A DNA stretch of 64,000 nucleotides, taken from NCBI GenBank assembly GCA_964059195.1, contig CAXKWD010000005.1, positions 151,309,265 to 151,373,264 of the forward strand, written 5' to 3'. Below, in pieces: positions 1-10,367 of the stretch; position 1 is the first letter of the stretch; the number at the start of each line of letters is the position of its first letter. Under the pieces are notes generated by a model that worked only from the letters and a program-made list of their open reading frames with translations, was not told where the DNA came from and did not search any database. This DNA is from Ectobius pallidus. Lineage: Eukaryota > Arthropoda > Insecta > Blattodea > Ectobiidae. The translations under genes were made by a program, and so were the position numbers.

Positions 1-517
1 TACTTACATGAAAAATAATTAATTATTTTGGACTCCTTTGTACGTTTAGTTACTACAATTAATTTATATTTTGATTTAATATTTCTCCAGTCAACAGCTA
101 TATTTGAGGTGAAGGAATCACAAATAATGAGCAATTCACTAGTATTCATAAGAAGTCTACAAAAAATTACCTATTTATGCTTATTTAGAATTTCATTAGT
201 ATTGAATGTTGTAAATTCACAAACACTCTATATAATGCAAGAAACAACACAAAATGAGAAGATAATGACTTTACATTAAAAATACCTGAAAACATTAAAT
301 GGAGAAAAAATACCGTAAAATGGCCAGAAAGACTAAACAATGACATTGCATTTTAAAACTGACCTTAAAAATAAAAAAATGGGGAAAGAGGACCAAAAAT
401 GACCCTAAAATTTACCACTTATATAATCTAGAAGTCCTGATGAGAATAGCTAGAATAATGGGCAACGTTCATGATGTACCAGTTAAAAGATGACATGTCA
501 TCAAAATCCAGGCCCTG
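1..517 (-). mobile_element. hAT-type MITE, family M1, cut by the left window edge
   Basis: The right end reads CAGGGCCTGGATTTTGAT on the minus strand, next to GACATGTCATC. The same ordered blocks occur in the complete element at 56650-57683: the terminus, TTTTAACTGGTACATCATG, T-rich TTTTTAGGTC-like runs, and TCTCATTTTGTGTTGTTTCT. The element ends at 517, and the 8 bases after it (518-525, gtcaacat) should be one TSD copy; the partner lies outside the window. It has no coding capacity. hAT assignment is inferred from the perfect 8-bp TSD of the complete relative. Confidence 0.75.
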
Positions 518-1000
518 GTCAACATATAATGTCTGGAAAGTTTATTTAGAACATTCTTTAACATTCTTCAGACAATTTATTCATAAATACATAATGTAAA
601 ATAGAAGAGGGCAACGTATATTACTTAGATTGTTTTTACATAATCGTTCTCACTTCTCTACAACGTTGGTTGTTTGTTTTTATCTATTTATATTAAATTA
701 TTCTGTTTATTGACGCTAGAGAGACCTATAGCCGTCCTTGAACCATAACAGGAATGTGCGAAGGCTCGCGGATATACAAGACACTTTCGTACTTTCGCAC
801 TTTCTCTGCGGACACTCCTCTATAATTATGCAGAAGAGTGCCAAAACGAATTTGCTGTAAGGAACGATCATCGTCATTTCGAGACCTCCCATATTGTGTA
901 AAGCAGGGAGTAGTATGATATAGGCCAGGGCTTGCCAAACTAAGACCCGGAGCCGAGCCGAGCCGACCTGCTGTAGTTCGGCCTGATTACAAACTTAAAC
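518..1000. other. Unassigned sequence
   Basis: No gene is seen. A GC-rich stretch at 926-985 (CAGGGCTTGCCAAACTAAG, then repeated GAGCC) resembles one terminus of a hAT element, but no partner end was found. Confidence 0.4.
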
Positions 1001-1014
1001 AAATATAAATAAAT

Positions 1015-1392
1015 GTCTGTCTGGAACCCTATAGCCCCTATGTTGGGGCGAAGGGGCCTCCAAGTGGAGGTTCCTGTTGCCTATATGAATTTTGTTACGC
1101 TTATTTTCCGAGAGAGGGCAGAGGGACAGGTGGTAAGTCCATCGCCTCTCAACCCCCCTCAGTAAACTAAGATATTACTTGGACGTGACAGGGCCGAGAA
1201 ATTTTGTCCAGAGGTTCTAATTTAGGCTTGGAGTTCTTTTACGTGCCGTAAATCTACGACACGGCCCCCCCCCCAGCTTAAAGTCCCTCCCGGAGGACTC
1301 CGGGCCCAGGATTTTTACGTCCTGAAAACCCATCGACCGCGGCCTGGTTTGATGCCGCGACCTTCGGATCTAGAGGCGGGAACGCTACCTCT
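1015..1392 (-). mobile_element. tRNA-derived SINE, family C, near full length
   Basis: On the minus strand the element opens with a tRNA-like head: a box-B-like segment GGTCGCGGCATCAAACC, then a GC-rich body with GGGACTTTAAGCTGGGGGGG. It finishes with the conserved tail CCAACATAGGGGCTATAGGG. The same body occurs at 18786-19062 and 39276-39533, with diverged pieces at 24238 and 57735. The flanks AAATATAAATAAAT (1001-1014) and AAATATAATTAAAT (1393-1406) look like a 14-bp TSD with two mismatches. It is transcribed, if at all, by RNA polymerase III and encodes nothing. Confidence 0.8.
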
Positions 1393-1841
1393 AAATATAA
1401 TTAAATAATAAAAAATAACAACTCACAAAAATTGCACGATGAAATAAAATTAAGCACTCATAATTTTAAACAAATGGTTCAGAATATACTATAGAAACTT
1501 TCACACTAATGGTGCTACACGATAATCTATAGGTCTCTAGATAAAGATTTGTGATGGTAAATATATTGGATATTGGTCTGTAGAGAAGAAGAGAAGGAAG
1601 TGTTTATTTTACTATTGGTGAGAATATTTTTGTACTATTGGGATTACTATGATAATATACAGGTCTCTAGACACAGATTTGTGATGGTAAGTATATTGGA
1701 TATAATTATGTCTGTAGAGAAGAAGAGGTTATTTTACTATTGGCGATAATTTGTTTGTACTATTGGGATTACTATGATAATCTACTTGTTACAGGTTTGT
1801 GATGGTAAGTATAGGCCTATTGGATATAGGTCTGTATAGAA

Positions 1842-2961
1842 CAGGGGAAGACAGAAGGTTGCTCTGTGACGTCACTGCTTCCTGCTCTCACTGCTCGCGT
1901 TGTACCTTTGCGAGGAGTATGTGAAATGTAGGCATCAGTGAACAGGGGGGAGAGAGGGATATTAGTATTGCGGGCAGGGGGAATTTAGGGGGTTAGAACT
2001 TACGTAATACGTGTTTCCGAGTTAATGAAACATCAATCGATTTTCTTGATAGTTTATCGGTTAATTACAGCACAGTAGTTTAACATTATAAATGATTCTA
2101 TTTTTCTATTCTGTGAGAACAATTGCCTTTCCACAAAATCTATGTTCTTTGACAAAAATAGACAATACTATCATTTGAATTAACATAATTCACTACTATA
2201 AAAATAATTAAAAAAATGAACTGAATTAATTACCATACAAGCTCGTCTGCACCTTAGATGATACAAGATTACAGTAACAATTTTCTGACTTTCCTGTCTC
2301 TTTTTTCTTTAACAAGTTTATCAATGTTGGGACGTAATGTTTGAGCAATATTTAATCGAAGACTACATTTAGGTTGTGATTTGACAATGTACTTCTTGAT
2401 TTGAGCTTTGCACATTTCATTAGTGAAAAAAATTGTTCGGCCACATATGTCGATCCAAAATTACATAATATTCGTGCGGCAAGTTTCGGGAATCTGGTTT
2501 CAGAGAAATTTCTGTAAAAGTTACCCAAGACCACTTTACGTTCGTATTTGTCCTTTAACAGATCGTCGCATTGTAAGTTTAGCAGTTCCAACCGATACGG
2601 GCAAGGAACGTCTTTGACATTAACTAAATATGGGGTAGCAAAAAGTTTAAATATTGGAGAAAGGTTTTCCACATCCTGAAACCTCGATTCGAACTGAAGA
2701 AGAATGTTTTGCAGAACTAACACATGTTCTGCAGAGAGAACACTATCAGGATCGCATCTTGCATTAACTTTGAAAAATGCTCCGTATTTCCAACCAGAAG
2801 TTGTTCTACCCACAGAGCTAAAGTGAATAGGTCCTCTAGTACCTAAATCTAGCGTACTCTAAACACCCCTACTACCGTGCGCTCTTGCTGACGTCACACA
2901 CATGGGATCCGCATGCTCTTGCTCCACAAACGTCATCACAAGACATAGTTGACTTCCCCTG
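1842..2961. mobile_element. Internally deleted hAT transposon with TIRs and perfect 8-bp TSD
   Basis: The termini are CAGGGGAAGACAGAAGG on the left and, read inward from the right, CAGGGGAAGTCAAC. The TIR is short (about 9-10 bp), followed on both sides by a GTGACGTCA-like block. The flanking octamer gtatagaa is repeated exactly at 1834-1841 and 2962-2969, the hallmark of hAT transposition. At 1,120 bp it is much shorter than an autonomous hAT and keeps only the transposase C-terminus, on the minus strand. It interrupts unit 3 of the tandem repeat at 1510-3222. Confidence 0.92.
2268..2813 (-). pseudogene. hAT transposase C-terminal fragment (dimerisation domain), frameshifted
   Basis: The main frame (2352-2813) gives 153 residues. 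Residues 41-65 (FESRFQDVENLSPIFKLFAT onward), 75-90 (ELLNLQCDDLLKDKY) and 119-133 (FGSTYVAEQFFSLMK) match the C-terminal hAT dimerisation region, in the style of the clade that produced vertebrate ZBED and GTF2IRD2 proteins. Near 2370 the frame shifts. The similarity continues in another frame (RLNIAQTLRPNIDKLVKEK) to a stop near 2271. The N-terminal zinc finger and the catalytic core are absent, so it cannot transpose by itself. The apparent start is only where the frame opens. Whether the fragment is ever expressed cannot be judged. Confidence 0.85.
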
Positions 2962-3218
2962 GTATAGAAGAAGGTGAAGAAGTAGTTATTTTACTATTGG
3001 TGAGAATATTTCTTGTAGCCTACTATTTGTATTACTATTATCATCTACAGGTCTCTAGTTACTGATTTCTGATTTTAAATATATTGGATATAGAGAAGAG
3101 GGAGAATTAAGGAGAATTATTTTTGTACTAATGGTATTACTATGGTCTCAAGTTACAGGTTTGAGACGGTAAACATATTGGAGAAGAAGAGGAAGAAGAA
3201 GTATCTTGCTATTGCTGG

Positions 3219-3353
3219 GCTTGTAAAAATGTAGGCCTATAGTGTTAATAAAGTGTAAGCTTGTAAAAATGTAGGTCTATAGTGTTAATAAAGTGTAAGC
3301 TTGTAAAAATGTAGACCTATAGTGTTAATAAAGTATAAGCATGTAAAAAGTAG
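3219..3353. repeat. 40-nt tandem repeat, three units plus a partial
   Basis: Units at 3219-3258, 3259-3298 and 3299-3338 read GCTTGTAAAAATGTAGGCCT followed by ATAGTGTTAATAAAGTGTAA, with one or two substitutions each. A decayed partial unit follows. The first unit contains TAGGCCTA; the others carry TAGGTCTA and TAGACCTA at that place. The array begins where the preceding larger tandem repeat ends. Confidence 0.9.
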
Positions 3354-3500
3354 CTTGTTAAAGTGTTATAATTATTGTATATTCCATTTATTGTGTTTAG
3401 AGCATAACTTTGTAAATTTAAATGTATTAATCGCTTAAAAATTGTTAATAATTATATGTAACAAAGTTCATTGTATAACAAAAACACTATCTGTGTAAGC

Positions 3501-3795
3501 GGGGTACGCCGTAGCATAGTTGTTGAGGCGTTGCGCTACAAAGGTCGCGGGTTCGATCCCCGATGAGGTCGTTCGAGTATTTCAATTGTCCTAATCTTTC
3601 TGGTGGCACTATGGCTCTGGGGTTGACTCAGCCTTTAACAGAAATGAGTATCACGAGCAATCCTGGGTGTAAAGGTGGACCGTGCGTAAGGCTGACAACC
3701 ATACCACATTCACATTCCGAATTTCTAAAATCTGGGAGCCTCAAGCTCCTGGAACCCTCTGGGCCTCCACGGCCTGTATAGGGAACACTTTACTT
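3501..3795 (+). mobile_element. tRNA-derived SINE, family A, with 15-bp TSD
   Basis: The head has box-A-like TAGCATAGTTGTTGAGG and box B GGTTCGATCCC. It is followed by the family body: GGCACTATGGCTCTGGGG, ACTCAGCCT, AGAAATGAGTA, GTAAGGCTGACAACC, and an end reading GGCCTCCACGGCCTGTATAG. The flanks ACTATCTGTGTAAGC (3486-3500) and ACTATCTGTGTGAGC (3796-3810) form a TSD with one mismatch. Seven other copies or fragments lie in this window. The open frame across it is not a gene. Confidence 0.92.
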
Positions 3796-3810
3796 ACTAT
3801 CTGTGTGAGC

Positions 3811-4230
3811 AAATAAAACTAAGTAACAAGGCTTCCTCATATTTTTTAAATAGTTACCTCAAGGCACTTTATTTTGAAAGTAGCAGATCAATTCGCATGT
3901 AAGTGCAGTACAAAAACTTTCGTGTACATTTTTTTCTTTTCAAAGTTCATACCAAAACCTCCAGTATGGCAGTTTCTACAAACACTTTAGATTATAGCCT
4001 AGGTATCTGAACTAGCCTAAATAAAATAAGGCATAAAGTGGGTTGTCCTGCTAATAATCAAGACCTATCTAACGTCACTTCGCTCAATTAAATTGGAGAG
4101 TTTCATGGGACTTCAAACAATCCGGTTCCTTTGTCAGATAACAGTTTGGATATCCATCTTAAGCACAAAAAGAAATATAATTTCTACAAGAAAGTACCTC
4201 TATGCGGGGTATTTTTATTACCGGTATGCT
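3811..4230. other. AT-rich sequence, nothing recognised
   Basis: No repeat, RNA or coding similarity recognised between the SINE and the next MITE. Confidence 0.4.
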
Positions 4231-4238
4231 ATTATAAC

Positions 4239-4563
4239 TAGGGACCGGATTCTTAGGTTTTTACTTATTTTTTTCCGTACTTCCAAAACAAAAAGCGCTC
4301 ATACACTTTTTCGAATCATCTCCATAGGATTCACCCACATTAATTCTGTGGCACCTAAAAATACCTAAATGGGGTATAAAAAACCTAAATATACCTAAAC
4401 GGGAAATAAAACCTAAAATATCTAATTTAGGCTCCTTTTTTGTCTTTTTTGTTTGTCAGTTGAGAAATCGATATTTTGCGGGGAGAGAATAATTTTTGTC
4501 GGGTAGAAATTAATACCACCAGCGTTTCATTACAGCAGTGGATTGGCGACGACCTAAATTCTT

Positions 4564-4594
<31 letters not shown>

Positions 4595-4859
4595 GGTTAT
4601 TTTATGACGTTGGACCCCGCGGGTCGTTTTCCAAGTTGCTCCTACTGTATATGACAGACGTTGTCATTCAATACAACTCACAGTTGAGAATCTTTAAAGA
4701 TACACTATGATATACTGAATCCTATGTAGCACATTCAAATTCATTACACCAATTATTCTAACCGAAAACTATATTTTGGACAAAAAACCTAAAAAAAACT
4801 ATTTCACGTAATGGAAAACCTAAAACAGTGTTTTTAAAAACCTAAAAATCCGGTCCCTA
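4239..4859. mobile_element. hAT-type MITE, family M2, perfect 8-bp TSD
   Basis: The ends are 24-bp inverted repeats starting TAGGGACCGGATT and continuing TTAGGTTTTTA, with a single difference. The octamer attataac is repeated exactly at 4231-4238 and 4860-4867. Inside each end lie several AAACCTAAAxATACCTAAAx motifs. A CTT microsatellite sits at 4561-4593. There is no coding capacity; the transposase would be supplied in trans. Confidence 0.92.
4561..4593. repeat. (CTT)n microsatellite
   Basis: Eleven CTT units lie in the middle of the MITE at 4239-4859. Confidence 0.97.
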
Positions 4860-4867
4860 ATTATAAC

Positions 4868-5344
4868 CTAAATTATTCCGGTATTCGGTCACTGCTCAAA
4901 AACAACCGTCGAAATTCATTTATTAATAAACTAGTATAGGAACGCATGAATATAACAGTTCATGTATTTTTTTACACCGTGCAGGATGATTATGTGGCAG
5001 TATTACTGCATCAGGCTGGAATGCTCATTGGAGACAATCACATTAAATTATATAGAGTTTACGACCAGTAAATGTCTAATTGGATGGCAGAAATTGCAAG
5101 CCGAGTTAATACGACAACTCCTCAAATGACTTGTATTATTACATGAAATTGCGATATGTGTAGTAGGAGTTCTGCTTAAAGTATTTTAATGAAATTGACA
5201 AGTTTTAATGGGAAATATATATTCAGCAGCATTGCGGCCTGAAGAATGACCAATTAATTATTATAAACGTCGAAACATGGAAACTTTTTCAGATACAGAG
5301 GCATTTGATTTTGAAAAATATCTTGTTTTATTGGATACATAATA
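4868..5344. other. AT-rich sequence, nothing recognised
   Basis: No supported feature. Confidence 0.4.
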
Positions 5345-5428
5345 ATAATAGATATATGCATATGCTTCATGAATCACATATTATTGTCTCTGTTGGACAT
5401 TACATGATAATATTATAGGGGAAAAATC

Positions 5429-5502
5429 CTCTGACACTGGGATTTGAACCCATGACCTTTGGCTGTCCGTGCCAATGCTCCACCAACTGAGCTAAGCCAG
5501 AG
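5429..5502 (-). pseudogene. tRNA-like sequence, left arm
   Basis: Read on the minus strand it has a TAGCTCAGTTGGTGGAGC D-arm, an anticodon stem TTGGC/GCCAA with 7-nt loop ACGGACA, a GGTTCAAATCC T-loop, and complementary acceptor arms CTCTGGC/GTCAGAG. The loop would place GGA at the anticodon but has C instead of U at position 33, and there is no long variable arm as in tRNA-Ser. I read it as a tRNA-derived repeat arm, not a working tRNA gene. Confidence 0.6.
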
Positions 5503-5527
5503 TTCATGTCACAGCGCCAGAAATAAC

Positions 5528-5602
5528 CTTTCTCTTAGCTCAGTTGGTAAAGCATTGGCAAGGATAGCCAAAGATCCTGGGTTCAAATCCCAGTGCCAGA
5601 GG
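5528..5602 (+). pseudogene. tRNA-like sequence, right arm
   Basis: It has the D-arm TAGCTCAGTTGGTAAAGC, anticodon stem TTGGC/GCCAA with loop AAGGATA, and the T-loop GGTTCAAATCC. The 5' acceptor strand has decayed (CTTTCTC against GCCAGAG), so the stem no longer pairs. It faces the opposite way to the left arm. Confidence 0.55.
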
Positions 5603-5625
5603 AATGTTTCTCCTATAATATTATA

Positions 5626-6784
5626 ATTATAATCGGCTAATTAATACGAACCAATTTTTTATGTGGTATACAGACGAATCGAAGTAGTCAATGCGATAGT
5701 AATATGAGAAATAATTTTCTATTTTAGGGGGCACAGAGATGAACTTGCTAACAACTACAACGTAGGTCTTGATTGCCCATAAAAGCCACTTTTGATAGTT
5801 TGTCATGCACGTATTTCTGAGATACGAGTTAAAAAATGTATTCTTACTTTTTAAAAGCCCCACTCCAAATTTAATTAGAATTAATTTCAGTGTTAGAAAA
5901 TGCAATATTGTACCCCTATGCTATAAAAAATTGTGTATTTATTTAAGACGTTAGACTACGTGCATTTTAATACTCTAGTTTTGAAATGCCGTCACTTAAA
6001 CACTTAATAATGGAATTCGAAGTGGTTTACAATATACAATATTACTATGGAAAGACAAATGAACTATATAAGCACTATACAATTTTTTTGTGTACTTACG
6101 ATTAATTGAACCAAGGTTTGATGTTCAACAGTAACATGAATTAACGAAGTAAACTTACCTGAAACAAAACAAACAAACAAAAGTTAGACAAAATATACTA
6201 TTTAAAATTCTCTATTTTGTAAGGAATGGTTATTGTATTTATATTTTGCAATTGCAGATAAATGAAGCTGAAAGTTAGTTAATTGTCTTAAATAAATGTT
6301 AGGCTATATAATACGAGAAAATTGTTTACCATTTTTTCAACATGATTTTTTCCCTATACACATACTCATACTCGGAGGCAGTTCAGAAATGTACATACAT
6401 ACATTAAATAAAAATACAAATCATTTTAAATAAGAGACAATCAATTAATAATAATAGGAAGAACATTTAAAAAAGAAAAGAACATGAAAAATAAATATTT
6501 ATATAATAAACTTAATTCTTTTGTAAGTCAGTAATTGTTCAAATAAGTTACTTCAGAGTTATTTTTTACATTGGAATCGAATAACCTGGCACCAAAATTA
6601 GAGCTGTGTTTTAAATCTGTAGATGCGAAACGATTAGGTTCAATTAAAGCAATTGTTTGATTTCGTCTTTTATTTTATGTATGGAGATGTGAATGTGATC
6701 TAAAACCTGAATTTCTATTCTCAATAAATATATTTATAAATTAGAGAGAGACTATGCCTTCGTTATACAGAGGCTTGATTGTAT
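5626..6784. other. AT-rich sequence, nothing recognised
   Basis: About 1.1 kb with short meaningless frames. No RNA gene or element end recognised. Confidence 0.4.
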
Positions 6785-6792
6785 CTTATAAA

Positions 6793-7497
6793 TAGGGCAA
6801 GGCATTTGATTTTTACATCTTTTTTATATGAAGGTTAAAAGATAACTCCAATATATATAAATGTTTATCATGAAATAATTGATTAAATAAGTGAAATTTG
6901 TTTTTGCATTTTTTACTTTATGTTTCATTTTTCATTTTCAAGATATGGGTTATTTTTGGCAATTTTTAGGTCGTTTTCGGTATTTTAGGCCATGTTTCAG
7001 TGGAGGTAGAGAGGAGCTTTTCCATGTACGAATCGTTACTTTCAGAAAACAGACAATCGTTTTTATTTGGGAATCTCCGCCAATATGTTAATTTTAATTC
7101 AGGTTTATTGTAAAAACCATAGCAGTTTGTCTTGTAGCAATAAAGATTATTTTCTTTCTTTTTAAATGTGCACATATTTGCTAGGGGCAATTTGATGGGC
7201 ATGCCAGTTCAGAAAGATTTCTTTTTTCGCTAATGGTGTCCAAGTAGTATAAATTTACTTACTTCTTTAGTAACAGAATAAATGTGTTTTATATTGTAAA
7301 TTCATTATATAATTATATCCATACACCATTATATCCATACATCCATATCCATTTGAATTGCTAAAAGAAATTTATTACTTAAAAACTAATTATAAATAAA
7401 TTTATCATTATTATTTTTCACTATTTTCAGGTCATAAATGCATTTTTTTTATTTTGAACTTTCTCACTATTTTATGGTCATTAAATGTCTTGCCCTA
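6793..7497. mobile_element. hAT-type MITE, family M3, 8-bp TSD
   Basis: The termini are TAGGGCAAGGCATTT on the left and, read inward from the right, TAGGGCAAGACATTTAA. The flanking octamers are cttataaa (6785-6792) and tttataaa (7498-7505), one mismatch. The interior holds T-rich runs such as TTTTTAGGTCGTTTTCGG. A rearranged relative lies at 52530 onward. No transposase frame is present. Confidence 0.88.
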
Positions 7498-7505
7498 TTT
7501 ATAAA

Positions 7506-8344
7506 TTTCAACATCATAGATAACAGCAGAAAAAAGACGCTGCAGTATGCGTAAAACGCGATTTTAATTAGGAATGTGGATTAACATAACTTCGCGATTC
7601 CCATTCAGATAGAAAGCGACATGTTTGAAGTACAAGTGGATATAAGGGAATTATTATAGAATTATAAACAACAACATAAAACCACGTAAAACATACATAT
7701 GTTCATTTTACAGCCGGCAGAACAGAATTCACATCCACGGAGGTCGATTAACTGTAATGACTTGTTAGTTAACACATAAAGTAAAGTAAGTTGTGTTGTT
7801 TCGACTTTCACAATACATACTGTAATCACTAGCATAAACGCAAGTTCTCGGTAAACCTCTTGAGGAACGAATGTGTCGTTGAACTCCATAACCTTCCTCG
7901 TATTTAATTATTTCGTTAAAAATTGTTCTGCGCATGAAATCCACAAAAGTAAACTGACATAAAACTATTTCGTGACGAGGATAATTGTGATGATGATAAT
8001 GACAGTGATGATATTATAATGGATATTTAGCTCATGAATCAGTGACCAGTCTAGTCTAAGAATAGGAGGAATTTCAATCACAAGTGTTTATTGTCATAAT
8101 AGTATCGTTTTATTTCAATTTATCGCACCTACGTGCAATTGTTTTCCATCTAAATTATCAAACACTGGACACTGAAACACCTTTATACCTGTACCTTATT
8201 TGAAAAAAAAAAAATAAAAATAATAATAATAATAATAATAAAATAAATAAAAATGGTCTAATTGAACACAGCGATTGGGTATATATAAGCTGCAAATTAA
8301 ATGATTAAAAGTAGACATGCAAATAATATATTATTACTTATACG
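7506..8344. other. AT-rich sequence with a short AAT microsatellite
   Basis: An (AAT)n-like run is present at about 8216-8240. Nothing else recognised. Confidence 0.45.
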
Positions 8345-8356
8345 TGTTCTAAAGCG

Positions 8357-8635
8357 ACCGTTGGCGTAGTCTTGTGGGGAGCGTCGCAGCCTACAAATCT
8401 GGGTTCGATCCCCGGTGCCTCGTTGGATTTTTCAGAGGTAGGGAGGTCTGGAACGAGATGCACTAAGCCTCGTGATTCAAATTGAGGAGCTACTTGATAG
8501 AGAAGTAGCGGCTCCGGTCATGGAAACCACCATTAACTGCCGTGGGCATCGGCATGCTGGTCACTTGCCCCCCAATCCTTCCATCTGCCTATGGTAGATG
8601 ATGCAGCGGCCGTGTGTTTAGTTTAGTTTTTTAAG
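8357..8635 (+). mobile_element. tRNA-derived SINE, family B, TTTAG-type tail
   Basis: The head carries GGGTTCGATCCCCGG. The body has AGGTAGGGAGGTCTGG, CTCGTGATTCAAATTGAGG, AGTAGCGGCTCCGGTCATGG and GGGCATCGGCATGCTGGTCA. The 3' end is GTTTAGTTTAGTTTTTTAA. Flanks GTGTTCTAAAGC (8345-8356) and GTGTGGTAAAGC (8636-8647) look like an aged TSD with two mismatches. Confidence 0.85.
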
Positions 8636-8647
8636 TGTGGTAAAGCA

Positions 8648-8994
8648 TTTTAAAGTTTTTAATACAATATTAATAACACAATAATATATTATTTTAGCAA
8701 AGAGGTTAATTTAACCAGCTGATGAAGATGGAAATATCGAAAAGTCACACGCCGCGTGATTATCGACGATATATAGATTGTTTCGCCATAAGCTGTGTCA
8801 CTTACAATAAGAAAACTAGAGTAGTTTTATTGATTTTCGTGGTTTTATATCATTCATTACATGCTTCAATAGGCTATGTAAGTAGGCCTGTTAGCTAAAT
8901 ACCCACAATTAATATAATTCGAGTTCCGGATCCCCCAATATAAATCCGGGCCTCCCGTTATATTACGTATGATAATAAAGTAAAATTAAAGATC
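8648..8994. other. AT-rich sequence, nothing recognised
   Basis: No supported feature. Confidence 0.4.
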
Positions 8995-9540
8995 ATAGAG
9001 GCCCTTAGGGTACCACGAGGTTGAGGCTCCCAGATAACACCGTACAACAAATTTGAACTTTTTTTGTCCTTTATATGGAACTATGTGATTCTGTATAAAC
9101 AAAAGGTTCTTGATTTATATATCAAAACCAAAATGGTACATCACGTGCCGTTTTTGTAGGAGAAACTCTTTTCATATTTACGTGGATTTCTGGAAAATGG
9201 TGCGTGGTGAATAAAAACTAATTATTTTTTCAGCCAAAAATATGCAAGAAACACATATTTTCATCTAAAGGATATTTTTTATGTTGTACAATGTAATTAG
9301 ACATCTGACACGTGAAAATGGTAAGAATATCAGCCTTACGCACTGGCCGCCTTTACCCTCAGGATTACTCCTGTACTCATTTATGTAAGAGGTTGAATCG
9401 ATCCCAGAGCCATAGTGCCACCAGAAGGATTAATCCATTTGAAAAAAAAAAAAAAAAACCAATCAACTAATCGAGGATCGAACCCGTAACCTTCTGACTT
9501 GTAGGGTTAGTGCATCAATCAACTGCGCCTCGGCAAATCC
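8995..9540 (-). mobile_element. tRNA-derived SINE, family A, split by an insertion
   Basis: The 3' end of the SINE lies at 8995-9036 (GAGGTTGAGGCTCCCAGAT) and resumes at about 9296 with TTAGACATCTGACACG, exactly where intact copies continue. The rest runs to the tRNA-like head (GGATCGAACCCGTAACC on the plus strand) at about 9540. A poly(A) run at 9440-9456 lies in the body. Confidence 0.85.
9037..9294. mobile_element. Short TIR-like element inserted in the family A SINE
   Basis: It interrupts the SINE between CAGAT and TTAGACAT. The edges are inverted: GTACAACA near 9042 and its complement TGTTGTAC near 9282. TA lies at each junction (9035-9036 and 9294-9295), compatible with a TA-targeting Tc1/mariner-type MITE of about 260 bp. 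No other copy is in the window, so the class is inference. Confidence 0.6.
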
Positions 9541-10353
9541 GTTTTTGCCACGTGGACTATGAATAACTATGGCTTAAAGTTGTATTCCCCTCGCCCCAAG
9601 TCCGCATTACTGTTAGCTATAAATATTCTGTTTCAAGAGCGGTAAGAACCATACAGTTCATTGTTATTTGATGGGAAAAGGTACTGAAATAATGTAGAGT
9701 TAGTCTAACTCATAAGGTACGCATTCCAGTACACAGATGTCATAAGAAAAGTTAAGTGCTTGCCCCTAAGTTAACGTAAGTTTGTTGTTACCGGCATTAA
9801 CGTATTCACTCTTCCTGGTGTAATTGCCTCCGAGGGATTTGCGGTACCCTAGGCGGGATTCGAGCAGCCTCTCTAAGCTACTTGTGGTTGAGTCCTCCAC
9901 GCCCACAAAATGTTGTGGTGTCCAAACCAATTTCACTTCACAGTTAAAAATGCTCGTTCCCAGCACTATACAAATTTTCGGCTTTCATGTCTCTATTTTA
10001 GATTCAACAATAACCATAAAGCGGACAACGAACACAGGTTTATATTTATACACAACAATTTAGAACTCACGCATTTGAGGAGTTCTGGAAGGGAAGGGCC
10101 CATTAAACTACAGGCCCTTAATGCTCACCAACCACCACGTTTCCCTCCACATTTTAAACAAAACTTCAGTTCAGTACCTTACCTCTAGAGGAGAGTAAAC
10201 TTTTGCCTTGTTCAACAGTCAAATGTCATTTATTTTTACTTATTGAACTGACACAAGTATGTGTTTGTAAAATAGACACACAATAATTTATAAGTTATAG
10301 TTGCAATTCAAGAGCAAATGAAATAATGTTTGTACAGAAAAAAGTTATATATA
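9541..10353. other. Unassigned sequence, possible LTR-element remnant at 9740-10200
   Basis: On the minus strand, TTTGGACACCACAACATTTT followed by GTGGGCGTGGAGGA has the look of an LTR end followed by a primer-binding site. No paired LTR, gag or pol similarity was found, so I do not call an element. Confidence 0.25.
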
Positions 10354-10367
10354 TTTTTTGGAGGCTA

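Larger units (their letters stand above)
1510..3222. repeat. Five-unit tandem repeat (about 105-135 bp units) split by a hAT insertion
   Basis: Units begin near 1510, 1646, 1770, 3034 and 3138. Each carries the order CTATGATAATCTACAGGTCTC, TTGTGATGGTAA, TATATTGGATATAGGTCTG, TAGAGAAGAAGAGG, TTATTTTACTATTGG, TTTGTACTATTGGGATTA, with decay toward the right. Unit 3 runs 1770-1841 and resumes at 2970, because the hAT element at 1842-2961 inserted into it. The array therefore predates the hAT insertion. Function unknown. Confidence 0.8.
5345..5625. mobile_element. Palindromic tRNA-like repeat, copy 1 (two tRNA-like arms head to head)
   Basis: The flanking TATAATATTATAGG occurs in inverted orientation at 5407-5420 and about 5612-5625. 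Just inside lie two tRNA-like sequences facing each other. A leader with ATGAATCACATATTATTGTC is shared with the copy at 12540. The arms have diverged from each other much more than those of the copy at 41206-41331, so this looks like an old insertion. Confidence 0.75.

Noticed and set aside
926..985. hAT terminus
   Set aside because: Style fits, but no partner end or TSD was found.
3219..3353. Regular 40-nt repeats as a CRISPR-like array
   Set aside because: Units are head to tail with no spacers, in a eukaryotic repeat setting.
5429..5602. Two functional tRNA genes
   Set aside because: Anticodon loop lacks U33, acceptor stem of the right arm is broken, and the sequence is part of a dispersed palindromic repeat.
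9740..10200. LTR end with primer-binding site
   Set aside because: Only one end-like sequence; no second LTR and no gag or pol similarity.
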